Assembly: GCA_964444795.1 (NCBI GenBank)
Contig: CAYUIQ010000262.1
Coordinates: forward strand, 1-11,843
Reading direction: 5' to 3'
DNA: 11,843 nt
Origin: JABMRP01 sp964444795
GTDB lineage: Bacteria; Planctomycetota; Planctomycetia; Pirellulales; Thermoguttaceae
Shown: positions 1-8,615 of the stretch, piece after piece
Numbering within the stretch: the first letter of the stretch is position 1
How the letters are laid out: each line of letters starts with the position of its first letter
Notes under the pieces: generated by a model
What the model saw: only the letters and a program-made list of their open reading frames with translations
Told to the model about the DNA's origin: nothing
Database searches by the model: none
Made by a program: the position numbers and the translations under genes

Positions 1-74
1 CCCCAGGCACCCATGCGGTTTTTTCAACGGGCTAAACGAAGAACCCATAACCAATACTCCAACCAAGCATCCCC

Positions 75-1343
75 ATGCTCCTACTTGCCGTCGAAGCATT
101 TGTCAAGATCGCACTGGTCATCGCCGGCCTGATGGGCGGCACCTCGTATTTGGTGCTGTTGGAGCGGCGGATGGCGGCGTGGATCCAGGATCGGCGCGGG
201 CCGAACCGCGTCGGCATCCCGCTGACGAAGATCCGCATCTTCGGCCTGGGCCAGCCGATTGCCGACGGTGTGAAATTCATCTTCAAGGAAGAGTTCACCC
301 CCGGCCACGTCAACCGCCTGGTCTATTTCATCGCGCCGGTGCTGTTGCTCAGCGCGGCCCTGGCCGTGTTTGCCGTGGTGCCTTTTGGCAGTGTCTTGCC
401 TGCCGTCGAGGTGGGCGGCCAGTCGTACGCGGTCGAGCTGGTCATCGCCCCGAACATCAACGTCGGCATGCTCTACGTGTTTGCCGTCGGCGGGATCGCC
501 GTGTATGGGGTGATCCTGGGTGCTTGGGCCAGTAACAACAAATACGCCTTCTTCGGCGGGATGCGCAGCGCGGCCCAACTGATTTCTTACGAGATCCCCC
601 TGGGACTCGGTGTGTTGGGCGTGGTGCTCATGACCGGCTCGCTACAGTTGGACAAGATCATCACCCAGCAGGCCGCCGGTGGGTGGAACGTGCTGGTCCA
701 GCCGTTGGGCTTCTTCGTGTTCGCCGTGGCCGCTTTCGCCGAGTCGGGCCGGTTGCCGTTCGATCTTTCCGAAAGCGAGCAGGAACTGGTCGGCGGATAC
801 CATACCGAATACTCCGGCATCAAGCTGATGATGTTCCTCGTGGCCGAGTTCCTACACATGATTGTGGCCGCGTTTTTGATCGTCATCCTCTTCTTCGGCG
901 GATGGCATCTGCCGTGGATCACCGGCAGCGAGCATGTCGTTAGCGGACTGCTGTTCGACGGATGGGTGGGGCAGTGGCTCCAAGCATTGGTGCGCGTGGG
1001 CGTGTTGCTGGCCAAGGTGCTGGCCGTGATCTTGTTCTTCATGGTCGCCCGATGGAGTTGGCCCCGGTTCCGCTTCGATCAACTGATGGCCTTGGCCTGG
1101 AAGGTCGCGTTGCCGCTGGGCATGGTCAATCTGGTGGTGCTGGCCGTGTTGGTGGAATACGGCGGACAAATGGCCGGCGCGCTGGGGATAAACGAAGTCG
1201 TGTTGGTCGCCGCCGTGGGCTGGGTCACGCTGATCGTCAGTTGGGCGGTCACCGCGGCGTTCATTCCTCCGCCCGGGCAGAGTCGGCCCATGTCGATCGG
1301 CCCAGCCGAAATAGCCGGGCAGCGGGAGGAGACCGAATCGTGA
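75..1343 (+). CDS. nuoH: NADH-quinone oxidoreductase subunit H (NuoH)
   Basis: Integral membrane subunit of complex I that joins the peripheral arm to the membrane arm and forms much of the quinone chamber. The family signatures are plain: ERRMAAWIQDRRGPNRVG at residues 30-47, the GLGQPIADGVKFIFKEE stretch at about 57-73, and the acidic loop AESGRLPFDLSESEQELV at 222-239 followed by GGYHTEYSG. At 422 residues it is about 100 longer than E. coli NuoH (known length about 325). The excess includes an extra hydrophobic segment near 373-397 after the usual last helix and a polar tail. ATG at 75 is the only usable start, because an in-frame TAA lies at 48-50 and no alternative start codon falls between. 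No clear Shine-Dalgarno site precedes it. The stop overlaps the nuoI start. Family identity is very secure. Confidence 0.97.
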   Translation: MLLLAVEAFVKIALVIAGLMGGTSYLVLLERRMAAWIQDRRGPNRVGIPLTKIRIFGLGQPIADGVKFIFKEEFTPGHVNRLVYFIAPVLLLSAALAVFAVVPFGSVLPAVEVGGQSYAVELVIAPNINVGMLYVFAVGGIAVYGVILGAWASNNKYAFFGGMRSAAQLISYEIPLGLGVLGVVLMTGSLQLDKIITQQAAGGWNVLVQPLGFFVFAVAAFAESGRLPFDLSESEQELVGGYHTEYSGIKLMMFLVAEFLHMIVAAFLIVILFFGGWHLPWITGSEHVVSGLLFDGWVGQWLQALVRVGVLLAKVLAVILFFMVARWSWPRFRFDQLMALAWKVALPLGMVNLVVLAVLVEYGGQMAGALGINEVVLVAAVGWVTLIVSWAVTAAFIPPPGQSRPMSIGPAEIAGQREETES

Positions 1344-1900
1344 AACGAGACGACGAGAACATCCGCTGGATCGAGGAGCCGGCGCTGGGTTGGACGGGCA
1401 AGACGTTCCTGACGTTGTTTATCGGCGGCCTAACGACCACCGTACGACATCTGTTCAGCCCGAAGGTAACGGTCAGCTTTCCCGAACAGCGGCACGAGAT
1501 GGCCGACCCCTTGGGTTACCGGGGCGTTCACCGGCTCAACCGCGATGAGCAGGGGCGGGTGAAATGCGTGGCCTGTTTCCTTTGCGCCACCGCCTGCCCG
1601 GCCCATTGCATCGACATCATCGCCGCCGAAAGCCCCTGGCCCGATCGAGAGAAGTATCCCCAGAGCTTCACCATCGACGAACTGCGGTGCATTTTCTGCG
1701 GCATGTGCGAGCAGGCCTGCCCGGTCGACGCGATCGAATTGACCAGCCTCTACGACCTGTCGGGCAAGAGCCGCGAGGAGATGATCTTCAACAAGGAGAA
1801 GCTGCTGAGCATTTACGACAAGACGAAAGACGCCGAGCCGATGCAGTCGGCTGCTAAGCCTCCGTCCGACAGTCCCGACGCGCCGGGAGACACACCGTGA
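1340..1900 (+). CDS. nuoI: NADH-quinone oxidoreductase subunit I (NuoI), two [4Fe-4S] ferredoxin-like
   Basis: Peripheral-arm subunit of complex I that carries clusters N6a and N6b and passes electrons towards N2 and quinone. From the GTG start the protein is 186 residues. It has two CxxCxxCxxxCP motifs: C76/C79/C82/C86 and C117/C120/C123/C127. The fourth cysteine of each motif ligates the other cluster, as in bacterial ferredoxins. GTG at 1340 is chosen because GGAGGAG at 1325-1331 sits 8 nt upstream, the start overlaps the nuoH stop in a GTGA arrangement, and the protein then begins where NuoI homologues begin. Longer in-frame extensions would run through nuoH. The last 20 or so residues are a Pro/Ser/Asp-rich tail that is probably disordered. 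Translation is likely coupled to nuoH. Confidence 0.96.
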   Translation: MKRDDENIRWIEEPALGWTGKTFLTLFIGGLTTTVRHLFSPKVTVSFPEQRHEMADPLGYRGVHRLNRDEQGRVKCVACFLCATACPAHCIDIIAAESPWPDREKYPQSFTIDELRCIFCGMCEQACPVDAIELTSLYDLSGKSREEMIFNKEKLLSIYDKTKDAEPMQSAAKPPSDSPDAPGDTP

Positions 1901-2697
1901 ACGATTCGTCCTGGGTATTCATCCTTGCCACCCTGATCGGCGCTCCGGCGATGTGGGCGCTGCTGCCGGGCCGTTCGTCGCGTGGACGGATGGCCGGCGT
2001 GGCGCTGGGGTCGGCCGCGGGAGGATTGCTGGCCTCGCAGTTGCACGGCGTCGGCGAGTGGGTGGACAGCTCGTTTTTCGCCATTTTCGCCGCCGTAACC
2101 CTGGTCGCGGCCGTGGCCACGGTCACCATGCGCAACCCGGTCTATTGTGCGGTCTGGTTCGCGCTGTCGCTCTTGGGCACCGCGGCGCTGTTGTTCCTGC
2201 AGGGAGCCCAATTCCTGGGCGTGGCCACGGTGGTGGTCTACGCCGGGGCGATCCTGGTGACCTTCCTGTTCGTGTTGATGCTGGCTCAACCGGAAGGCCG
2301 GGCCGCGTACGACCGAATGAGTTGGGAAGCGGCCCTGTCGGCCACGGCCGGGGCGGTTATTGTGGGCATCCTCACCATGACCATCACCACCGAGCTGGCC
2401 GGTCCCCGAAAGACGGCCCAAGACGTGGCTCTGTCCAATCCCGACGGCGCGGCACAAGCGATCGAAGAACACGACCGGGCATTGGCCGACGGCGTACTGA
2501 CCGAGCGCCACGTTGCCCGATTCGGCGGCGAGTTGTTCGGGCGTCACCTGGTGGCCGTGCAAGTGGCCGGCGTGTTGCTGTTGGTCGCCCTGATCGGCAC
2601 CACGGCCATCGTTGCCGGTCGTGAGCCTCTCCCGGAAGAGACTTCCGCCGAAGACGAGAACCAACCCGTTTCTCCGGAAGCGAGGCGAGAAGCATGA
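1897..2697 (+). CDS. nuoJ: NADH-quinone oxidoreductase subunit J (NuoJ), enlarged
   Basis: Small membrane subunit of complex I between NuoH and the antiporter-like subunits. The core is recognisable by the RNPVYCAVWFALSLLG stretch (79-94) and the glycine-rich helix VVVYAGAILVTFLFVLML (112-129), which corresponds to the helix with the pi-bulge in known structures. A last helix lies at about 218-240. The protein is 266 residues against 184 in E. coli. The excess is an N-terminal region of about 55 residues with one or two extra hydrophobic segments, a polar loop (about 168-212) and an acidic C-terminal tail. The GTG start at 1897 overlaps the nuoI TGA and has GGGAGA at 1885-1890, 6 nt upstream. 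Codon use matches its neighbours, so I see no sign of a fusion by frameshift. Confidence 0.94.
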   Translation: MNDSSWVFILATLIGAPAMWALLPGRSSRGRMAGVALGSAAGGLLASQLHGVGEWVDSSFFAIFAAVTLVAAVATVTMRNPVYCAVWFALSLLGTAALLFLQGAQFLGVATVVVYAGAILVTFLFVLMLAQPEGRAAYDRMSWEAALSATAGAVIVGILTMTITTELAGPRKTAQDVALSNPDGAAQAIEEHDRALADGVLTERHVARFGGELFGRHLVAVQVAGVLLLVALIGTTAIVAGREPLPEETSAEDENQPVSPEARREA

Positions 2698-3152
2698 TGG
2701 AACACGAGATAGCCTGGCTGCACAACTACCTCACCGTCGGCGCGTTGCTGTTCGGCATCGGCCTGATCGGGTTTCTCAGCCGGCGCAACCTGATCGTCAT
2801 GTTCCTGGCCGTCGAGATGATGTTGCAGGGCGTGTCGCTGAGTCTGGTGGCCTGGTGCCGTTTCAATAACGACGGGGCCTTCGGCGGCCAGATGCTCGTG
2901 CTCTTTATCATTGCCGTGGCCGCGTGCGAGGCGGCCGTCGCGCTGGCGTTGTTTTTGATGCTGTTCCGCCGCCGCGGCACGTTGGACATTGCCGTGTGGC
3001 AGCAGTTGCGCGAAGAAGACCAGCCGGCGTACGTCGACCAGCAGATTCCCGAGTTACCCGAGCCGGCTCGTACCGACTGGCCCAAGCTTCCCCCGGCCGG
3101 CGTGCGGCCGGAAACGGATCCCGAGCGGACCGATTACCGAGATTATGTCTGA
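2694..3152 (+). CDS. nuoK: NADH-quinone oxidoreductase subunit K (NuoK) with C-terminal extension
   Basis: Three-helix membrane subunit of complex I in the proton path beside NuoJ. The two functionally important buried glutamates of the family are visible as E41 (FLAVEMM) and E79 (AACEAAVALALFLML). They match Glu36 and Glu72 of E. coli NuoK. The core ends near residue 92 at the FRRRG stretch. A further 55 or so residues, rich in Pro, Glu, Asp and Arg, follow, giving 152 residues against about 100 in E. coli. This tail looks soluble and lies on the side of the membrane where the core protein ends. Start ATG 2694 overlaps the nuoJ stop (ATGA), with a GAGG at 2682-2685. A second in-frame ATG at 2697 would remove only one residue. 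Confidence 0.95.
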   Translation: MMEHEIAWLHNYLTVGALLFGIGLIGFLSRRNLIVMFLAVEMMLQGVSLSLVAWCRFNNDGAFGGQMLVLFIIAVAACEAAVALALFLMLFRRRGTLDIAVWQQLREEDQPAYVDQQIPELPEPARTDWPKLPPAGVRPETDPERTDYRDYV

Positions 3153-5277
3153 CCCTATCAAAACGCTGCTGATTGCCATTCCGGCCTTGCCGTTGATCGC
3201 CACGCTGGTGACCGCCGTGCTCGGGCGCCGGTGGTTGCGCCAGCGGAGCCACTGGCCGGTGGTCGTGGCCGTGGCCGGCTCGTTCCTGGCCAGCCTGCTA
3301 CTGTTGTTCCACGTGAACGGCGATGCTCGTGAAATGGCCAAGATCAAAGGCGACAATGAACCGGCCGGCTACGAATCGATCTACACGCTGTGGACCTGGG
3401 CCGCCGTGGACGATGCCTACGAGCTTGACGCCGCGACCGGCGCACAAGGAAGCCAGGCCAAGGATTTCCGCATCGACGTGACCCTTCGGGCCGATCCGCT
3501 GTCGAGCATCATGCTGGTCGCCGTCACCCTGGTCTCGCTGTTGGTGGTCATCTACTCGATCGGCTACATGCACGACGATCCGGGCTATTGGCGGTTCTTT
3601 ACCTATCTCGGGCTGTTCATCTTCTCGATGACCATGCTCGTGTCGGTGAGCAACTTCGTCTTGCTCTACGTCTTCTGGGAGGCCGTGGGGCTATGCAGCT
3701 ACCTGTTGATCGGCTTCTGGTTTCACAAACGCGAGGCCTCCGCGGCGGGTAAGAAGGCGTTCCTGGTCAACCGGGTGGGTGATTTCGGCTTCGCCCTGGG
3801 CGTGTTCCTGCTCTGGACGACGTACCACACGCTCGATTTCCACGACACGACCACGAAGGACGACGGTACGGTGGCCGTGGCGATGGCCGACGATGAAGTC
3901 ACCAGCGCCGGCGTGCTGGGGCAAGAGCGGCTCTTGAATAAAGACTACGAGACCGGCACGGTGGCTACGGCCATTTGTCTCTTACTGATGCTCGGCGCCT
4001 GTGGCAAGAGCGCTCAGTTCCCGCTACATGTTTGGTTGCCCGACGCGATGGAAGGTCCGACGCCCGTCAGCGCGCTGATTCATGCGGCCACGATGGTCAC
4101 CGCCGGCGTCTACATGGTGGCCCGGTGTAGTCCGCTTTTCTGGGCCTCGACCGATGCGCAGCATGTCGTGGCGGTGATCGGCGGATTCACGGCTCTGATG
4201 GCGGCGCTGATCGCCTTGACACAAACCGACCTGAAGCGGATCCTGGCCTACTCGACGATCAGCCAACTGGGCTTCATGTTCCTGGCCCTGGGCACCGGCA
4301 CGCTGGCCGGAGTGGTGGCCGCCATGTTCCACCTGTTTACGCACGCCTTCTTCAAGGGCCTGTTGTTCCTCGGCGCCGGCAGCGTGATGCACGCGATGGG
4401 CGGGGTGATCGACGTGCGCCGCTTCGGTGGCCTGCGGCGGCTCATGCCCGTGACCCATTGGACGTTCCTCTTCGGCTCGCTGGCTCTGGCCGGCATCATC
4501 CCCTTTGCCGGATTCTATAGCAAAGACACGATACTACTTGCCGTCCATGCCAAGGAGGGAGCGTTCTACGCGGTGTTGTACTGGACGGCCGTGGTCACGG
4601 CCCTGTTGACGGCCTTTTACACTTTCCGCGCCTTCTTCCGGACATTTTACGGGGACGAGCAAATTCCGCCCGAGGCGGGCCACCACGCCCACGAATCGCC
4701 CGGCGCGATGGTCTGGCCGCTGCGGATCCTGGCCGTGGCTTCGCTGTTGGCGGGCATCGTACTGTACCAGTCGGCCAGTTTTGACTCGTTCATCAAGAAG
4801 ACCCCGTCGCTCGATTATCTCGCCAACCAAGCCGAAGATGCGGCCGCCGAGGCTGCGGTAGCCGAGCACGTGTCGGGCGAGCACGACGCGCACTTTGCCG
4901 TGATGGTCCAAAGCGCGATCATCGCTTTCCTGGGAGTGGGACTGGCCGCGTTTTTCTACCTCGGTGACCGCAAGGAAATCGCGGTGGTTGCCCGGGCGAT
5001 GGACCGAGCGGGTTTGTATCGGCTTTCGCATGGGAAGTTCTACTTCGACACGATCTACAAATTCCTCGTCGTCTGGCCGCTGGAGGGGATCGCCCGGCTC
5101 TGTTATTGGATCGACCGGTACGTGATCGATGCGGCGGTCGATTTTTGCGGCATCGTGCCGCGCGCGTTGGGAGCGTCGCTCCGCCCGTTGCAGAGCGGCC
5201 TGGTTCAGTTCTACGCCCTGGCCATGGTGCTGGGGCTGTTGATCCTGATCGGCTCGTTGTTGATGTGTACCCTTTGA
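3145..5277 (+). CDS. nuoL: NADH-quinone oxidoreductase subunit L (NuoL), distal proton pump
   Basis: Largest antiporter-like subunit, at the far end of the membrane arm, with the long lateral helix expected at its C-terminus. It has 710 residues from ATG 3145, which overlaps the nuoK stop by 8 nt. This start gives the usual short hydrophobic N-terminus (MSDPIKTLLIAIPALPLIA). Motifs: RADPLSSIM near 119-127, FWEAVGLCSYLLIGFW with the key E179, GKSAQFPLHVWLPDAMEGP with the key K288, and SALIHAATMVTAGVYM after it. The C-terminal KFYFDTIY and LQSGLVQFYALAM motifs are typical of NuoL rather than of MrpA-type antiporters. It is about 100 residues longer than E. coli NuoL. Hydrophilic inserts lie after the second helix (about residues 55-110) and at about 231-275. 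A His-rich patch is at 513-516. No obvious Shine-Dalgarno site is seen, so coupling to nuoK is likely. Confidence 0.97.
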   Translation: MSDPIKTLLIAIPALPLIATLVTAVLGRRWLRQRSHWPVVVAVAGSFLASLLLLFHVNGDAREMAKIKGDNEPAGYESIYTLWTWAAVDDAYELDAATGAQGSQAKDFRIDVTLRADPLSSIMLVAVTLVSLLVVIYSIGYMHDDPGYWRFFTYLGLFIFSMTMLVSVSNFVLLYVFWEAVGLCSYLLIGFWFHKREASAAGKKAFLVNRVGDFGFALGVFLLWTTYHTLDFHDTTTKDDGTVAVAMADDEVTSAGVLGQERLLNKDYETGTVATAICLLLMLGACGKSAQFPLHVWLPDAMEGPTPVSALIHAATMVTAGVYMVARCSPLFWASTDAQHVVAVIGGFTALMAALIALTQTDLKRILAYSTISQLGFMFLALGTGTLAGVVAAMFHLFTHAFFKGLLFLGAGSVMHAMGGVIDVRRFGGLRRLMPVTHWTFLFGSLALAGIIPFAGFYSKDTILLAVHAKEGAFYAVLYWTAVVTALLTAFYTFRAFFRTFYGDEQIPPEAGHHAHESPGAMVWPLRILAVASLLAGIVLYQSASFDSFIKKTPSLDYLANQAEDAAAEAAVAEHVSGEHDAHFAVMVQSAIIAFLGVGLAAFFYLGDRKEIAVVARAMDRAGLYRLSHGKFYFDTIYKFLVVWPLEGIARLCYWIDRYVIDAAVDFCGIVPRALGASLRPLQSGLVQFYALAMVLGLLILIGSLLMCTL

Positions 5278-5286
5278 GTTGAATTG

Positions 5287-6933
5287 ATGGACAATGTACT
5301 CCTGATCGCCGTTGCGTTGCCCTTGTTGGGGGCGGGGTGCGTCTGGGCACTGGCCGAGACCGGGCGCAAGGTGGTCCGTATCAGCGCCCTGGTGACCACG
5401 CTGCTGACGCTGGTGCTGGCGGTCGTGTTGATCAGCCAGTATCCGGTGGGAGAGGCCGAGTTTGCCGCCTCCGAGACCAAAGTCTCCTGGTTCGGCGGCG
5501 AGAACGGCCCGATCGACGTGCGCTTCAGCGTCGCCCTGGACGGCTTGAGCTTGTGGATGTTCGGGCTGACCGCCCTGTTGATGGTCACCTGCGTGTTGAT
5601 CAGTTGGGAGGCGATCACCGACCGCCCGGCCGCCTTCTACGGCACGCTGCTGCTGCTGGAGACGGGCATGCTCGGTGTGTTTGTCGCCCGGGATATCATC
5701 CTCTTTTACGTCTTCTTCGAGTTCACGCTCATCCCGCTGTTCTTCCTCATCGGTATCTGGGGAAGCGAACAGCGGCGTTACGCGGCGGTCAAGTTCTTCC
5801 TCTTCACGCTGGCCGGCAGCGTGCTGACGTTCCTGGGACTGCTGGCCATCGTCTTGTGGAACGCCTATCACAGTGTCGACGGGGTGATGACCTTCTCGAT
5901 CCCCGAGTTGACCGCCAGCCTGAAGTTACATCAGATCGACCCGGCGGTACAGTTGTGGATATTCCTGGCCCTGTTTGCCGGGTTTGCGATCAAGGTGCCC
6001 CTGTTTCCCTTCCATACGTGGCTGCCCCTGGCCCACGTGCAAGCTCCCACCGCGGGCAGCGTGGTACTGGCCGGCGTGTTGTTGAAGATCGGCACCTACG
6101 GGTTCGTCCGCTTCAGCCTGCCCATGCTCCCCGACGCCACGGCGGCGTGCATGCCCTGGGTGTTGTGGCTTTCGGCCGCGGGGATTATCTACGGCGCGCT
6201 GGTGGCCCTGGCCCAAAGCGATATCAAGCGGCTGATCGCCTATTCCAGCGTCAGTCATCTGGGTTTTTGCATGTTGGGAATCTTTTCGCTCACCCGGCTG
6301 GGTATGCAGGGCGGCGTGTTGCAGATGGTCAGCCACGGCCTGTCGACCGGCGGCCTGTTCGCCGTGGTCGGGATGATCTACGAACGCTACCACACCCGAA
6401 AGATCGCCGATCTCGGCGGATTGGCGCATCGCTTGCCGCTACTGACGTTCTTCATGCTGGTGCTGACGCTCTCGAGCATCGGTCTGCCCGGGCTCAACGG
6501 ATTTGTCGGCGAGTTTCTGCTGCTGTTGGGCATGTTTCAACGTGCCTGGACTGGTGTGTCCGGCGACTGGGTGATCCATCTGCGGATCATCTCGGTGTTG
6601 GCCGTTTCCGGCGTCGTGCTGGGGGCGTGGTACATGTTGCGACTGGTCCGGCTGGTGTTTTTCGGCGAGCTTCGCGAACCGATTCGCGCCGAGGGCGATC
6701 CGGCGCCCCGGGATATGTCGTTGCGCGAAGTGGCCGCCTTGGCCCCGCTGCTGGTGTTTATTGTTTGGATCGGCGTACAGCCGCGGTTCTTCCTCGACCG
6801 CATGAGCCCACAGCTTGACGGGATCGCCACCCAAGCGGCCAAATCGTTAGACCAAGAGCCGCCGGGACCTGAAGAGACCTTGACCGACGCCAACGAAGTT
6901 GCCGCCGCGGGAGAATCGACTCGTGACCACTGA
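5287..6933 (+). CDS. nuoM: NADH-quinone oxidoreductase subunit M (NuoM), antiporter-like
   Basis: Second of the three antiporter-like proton-pumping subunits. It has 548 residues from ATG 5287, 9 nt after the nuoL stop. The preceding in-frame TTG at 5284 is possible but less likely. Motifs: ILFYVFFEFTLIPLFFLIG with key E145, AIKVPLFPFHTWLPLAHVQAP with key K236, then AGVLLKIGTYGFVRF and IAYSSVSHLGFCMLGIF. These correspond to the essential Glu144 and Lys234 of E. coli NuoM. Hydrophobic helices occupy most of the length. The C-terminal 30 or so residues are polar and acidic. The length is slightly above the E. coli protein (about 509). The end overlaps the start of nuoN by 11 nt. Confidence 0.97.
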   Translation: MDNVLLIAVALPLLGAGCVWALAETGRKVVRISALVTTLLTLVLAVVLISQYPVGEAEFAASETKVSWFGGENGPIDVRFSVALDGLSLWMFGLTALLMVTCVLISWEAITDRPAAFYGTLLLLETGMLGVFVARDIILFYVFFEFTLIPLFFLIGIWGSEQRRYAAVKFFLFTLAGSVLTFLGLLAIVLWNAYHSVDGVMTFSIPELTASLKLHQIDPAVQLWIFLALFAGFAIKVPLFPFHTWLPLAHVQAPTAGSVVLAGVLLKIGTYGFVRFSLPMLPDATAACMPWVLWLSAAGIIYGALVALAQSDIKRLIAYSSVSHLGFCMLGIFSLTRLGMQGGVLQMVSHGLSTGGLFAVVGMIYERYHTRKIADLGGLAHRLPLLTFFMLVLTLSSIGLPGLNGFVGEFLLLLGMFQRAWTGVSGDWVIHLRIISVLAVSGVVLGAWYMLRLVRLVFFGELREPIRAEGDPAPRDMSLREVAALAPLLVFIVWIGVQPRFFLDRMSPQLDGIATQAAKSLDQEPPGPEETLTDANEVAAAGESTRDH

Positions 6934-8470
6934 AACGGTGAAACTGCTGACTCCCGAGATCGTGCTGGTGACGGCATCGGTGGCGATTTTCGTGGCCGGG
7001 GTGTTTCTCCAGGGACGCGCCACCTGGTGTTTCGGCGCCGCTGGGGCGCTGCTGCTGGCCGCGCTGGGGTTGGATACCTCCTCGCCGTGCGAAGTTGTCT
7101 CGGGCGGCGGACTGTCGATCGATAAGCTGGCCGTTTTCGCCCGGTGGACGGCGCTGGCGGTGGGCATGCTGCTGGTGTTGCTCGCCTGGCGCCGCAACAC
7201 GACATCGGAATATGTCGGCGCGCTTCTGCTGGCCGTTGCCGGACTCTCGCTGGTCGTCGGCAGTAGCGATCTGGTGCTGCTGTTCTTGGGATTGGAGCTC
7301 ATTTCCATCCCCACTTACATTCTGCTCTACCTCGATCGTCACGACTCGGCCGGGCAGGAAGCGACGCTGAAGTACTTCTTCCTCAGCCTGTTGGCCTCGG
7401 CATTCCTCCTTTATGGATTCAGCTTCTTATACGGAGTGGGTGGATCGACCGATCTTCGGGCCATCGCCGCGGGGATTGCCGAGACTGGCGCCGGCGGCTT
7501 TTCCGACCTGGCCAAGATCGCCCTGGTGCTGATGGTTGCCGGCTTGGGGTTCAAGATCTCGGCCGTTCCCTTCCACTTCTACGCGCCCGACGTCTACCAG
7601 GGAACCAGCCACGCCAACGCCGCGCTTCTCTCGGTGCTGCCCAAGATTGCCGGAATGGTCGTGCTCTTGCGCGTTGGCCTGGCCATGCCGGGCGCGGAAC
7701 ACGCGGCGTGGATCGTTACCGTCGCACTGGCCGTGGTCACGATGACCGTGGGAAACGTGATGGCCTTGTGGCAGAACAATATCCGGCGGCTGCTGGCCTA
7801 TTCGTCGATCGCCCATGCCGGCTATCTGCTGATCGGTCTGGCCGTCGCGCTGGCGGCAGGCGGCGGAGCCACCAATCGCTGGGGCACCGGAATCGGTGTC
7901 TCGGCAATCCTGTTCTATCTGGCCGTCTACGCCGTGGCCACCATCGGCGCGTTTGCCGCACTGGCTTATTTGGGGTCGCCCAAGCGACAAGTCGACGGGG
8001 TCGACGAGCTGGCTGGCCTGGGACGCACCCGGCCGTGGCCCGCGGTCGTATTGGCCGTTTGCATGTTCAGTCTGGCCGGCATTCCCCCGCTGGCTGGCTT
8101 CTGGGGGAAACTGACCCTGTTTGCCGGAGCCTTGGGAGTCCAGCCTACGCCCGATCACTCGGTCGGCCTCTGGCTCGACGGCCATCTCCAGGCCGGGTTC
8201 GTCGTCCTGGCGGTGATCGGCATGCTCAACGCGGCGGTGGCGGCCGCCTATTACCTCCGGGTGGTGGCCACCATGTACTTCCGCTCGCCGCTGGGCACGC
8301 CTAAAGCTCAGGGAGGGGCCGGCCCTTGGGTCACCATGACTCTGTGTGCCGTGTTGGTCTTGGCCGTCGGCTTCCTGCCCGGCCTCCTGCTGGATCGTTC
8401 GAACCAGGCCGGCGAGGCCACGATCGAGCAGGCCGCCGCGTGGCGGATACCGGCCCAAGACGACGAATGA
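6923..8470 (+). CDS. nuoN: NADH-quinone oxidoreductase subunit N (NuoN), antiporter-like
   Basis: Third antiporter-like subunit, lying next to NuoK in the assembled arm. It has 515 residues from GTG 6923. That start is chosen because GGGAG at 6909-6913 sits 9 nt upstream and the product then starts with the usual TPEIVLVTASVAIF helix. A TTG at 6899 would add 8 residues but lacks a better site. Motifs: LLFLGLELISIPTYILLY with key E125, KISAVPFHFYAPDVYQGTS with key K211, and the NIRRLLAYSSIAHAGYLLIG helix. The PPLAGFWGKL segment is also typical. NuoN is normally the last gene of the 14-gene nuo operon, and the stop here is followed by a non-coding control region. This fits the end of the transcription unit. 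Confidence 0.96.
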   Translation: MTTETVKLLTPEIVLVTASVAIFVAGVFLQGRATWCFGAAGALLLAALGLDTSSPCEVVSGGGLSIDKLAVFARWTALAVGMLLVLLAWRRNTTSEYVGALLLAVAGLSLVVGSSDLVLLFLGLELISIPTYILLYLDRHDSAGQEATLKYFFLSLLASAFLLYGFSFLYGVGGSTDLRAIAAGIAETGAGGFSDLAKIALVLMVAGLGFKISAVPFHFYAPDVYQGTSHANAALLSVLPKIAGMVVLLRVGLAMPGAEHAAWIVTVALAVVTMTVGNVMALWQNNIRRLLAYSSIAHAGYLLIGLAVALAAGGGATNRWGTGIGVSAILFYLAVYAVATIGAFAALAYLGSPKRQVDGVDELAGLGRTRPWPAVVLAVCMFSLAGIPPLAGFWGKLTLFAGALGVQPTPDHSVGLWLDGHLQAGFVVLAVIGMLNAAVAAAYYLRVVATMYFRSPLGTPKAQGGAGPWVTMTLCAVLVLAVGFLPGLLLDRSNQAGEATIEQAAAWRIPAQDDE

Positions 8471-8477
8471 GTGGCCG

Positions 8478-8615
8478 ATGGAGCCGACAAATCAGCAAGA
8501 AACGGGCAAGTCCATAGAAAACGAGCCGCGCACCGGGGAGTCTGCCCCACCTGTTTCCTGGGTGGCGGCTCGCTTGTTCTGCCCACGTTTGAGGGAGTAT
8601 AACCAAAGGGGGTGA
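8478..8615 (+). CDS. Possible small ORF, unknown function
   Basis: A 45-codon frame beginning 8 nt after the nuoN stop (ATG 8478, TGA 8613-8615). The predicted peptide is hydrophilic in its first half (many Gln, Glu, Thr, Pro) and has a short hydrophobic patch (VSWVAARLF) in the second. I recognise no family. Third-position GC is lower than in the neighbouring genes and there is no clear ribosome site, which argues against translation. Its last 40 bases also coincide with a candidate promoter and stem-loop. It could be translated by coupling to nuoN, but it is more likely chance. It is listed because it is the only frame in this gap that starts from ATG. Confidence 0.18.
   Translation: MEPTNQQETGKSIENEPRTGESAPPVSWVAARLFCPRLREYNQRG
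8574..8603 (+). promoter_or_regulatory. Candidate sigma-70-type promoter for the PAS-Fis regulator gene
   Basis: TTGTTC at 8574-8579 (3 of 6 to the TTGACA consensus) and TATAAC at 8598-8603 (5 of 6 to TATAAT) are separated by 18 nt. In such a GC-rich region a TATAAC box is notable. A start near 8610 would place the following stem-loop at the very 5' end of the message and leave a leader of about 70 nt before ATG 8683. Planctomycete promoter rules are poorly known, so this is a plausible pattern match only. Confidence 0.3.

Noticed and set aside
1..50. Possible tail of an upstream gene, with stops at 33-35 and 48-50 in the nuoH frame.
   Set aside because: Only ten or so codons are visible and they match no recognisable Nuo C-terminus; the other two frames are also open, so the reading frame cannot be decided.
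3145..5277. NuoL considered as an MrpA-type Na+/H+ antiporter subunit.
   Set aside because: It sits between nuoK and nuoM and carries the C-terminal KFYFD and LQSGLVQFYALAM motifs of NuoL.
4534..5871. Long minus-strand open frame (445 codons) opposite nuoL and nuoM.
   Set aside because: It is antisense to two clear nuo genes and its product is a low-complexity mixture rich in Gln, Arg, His and Asp, typical of a shadow frame in GC-rich DNA.
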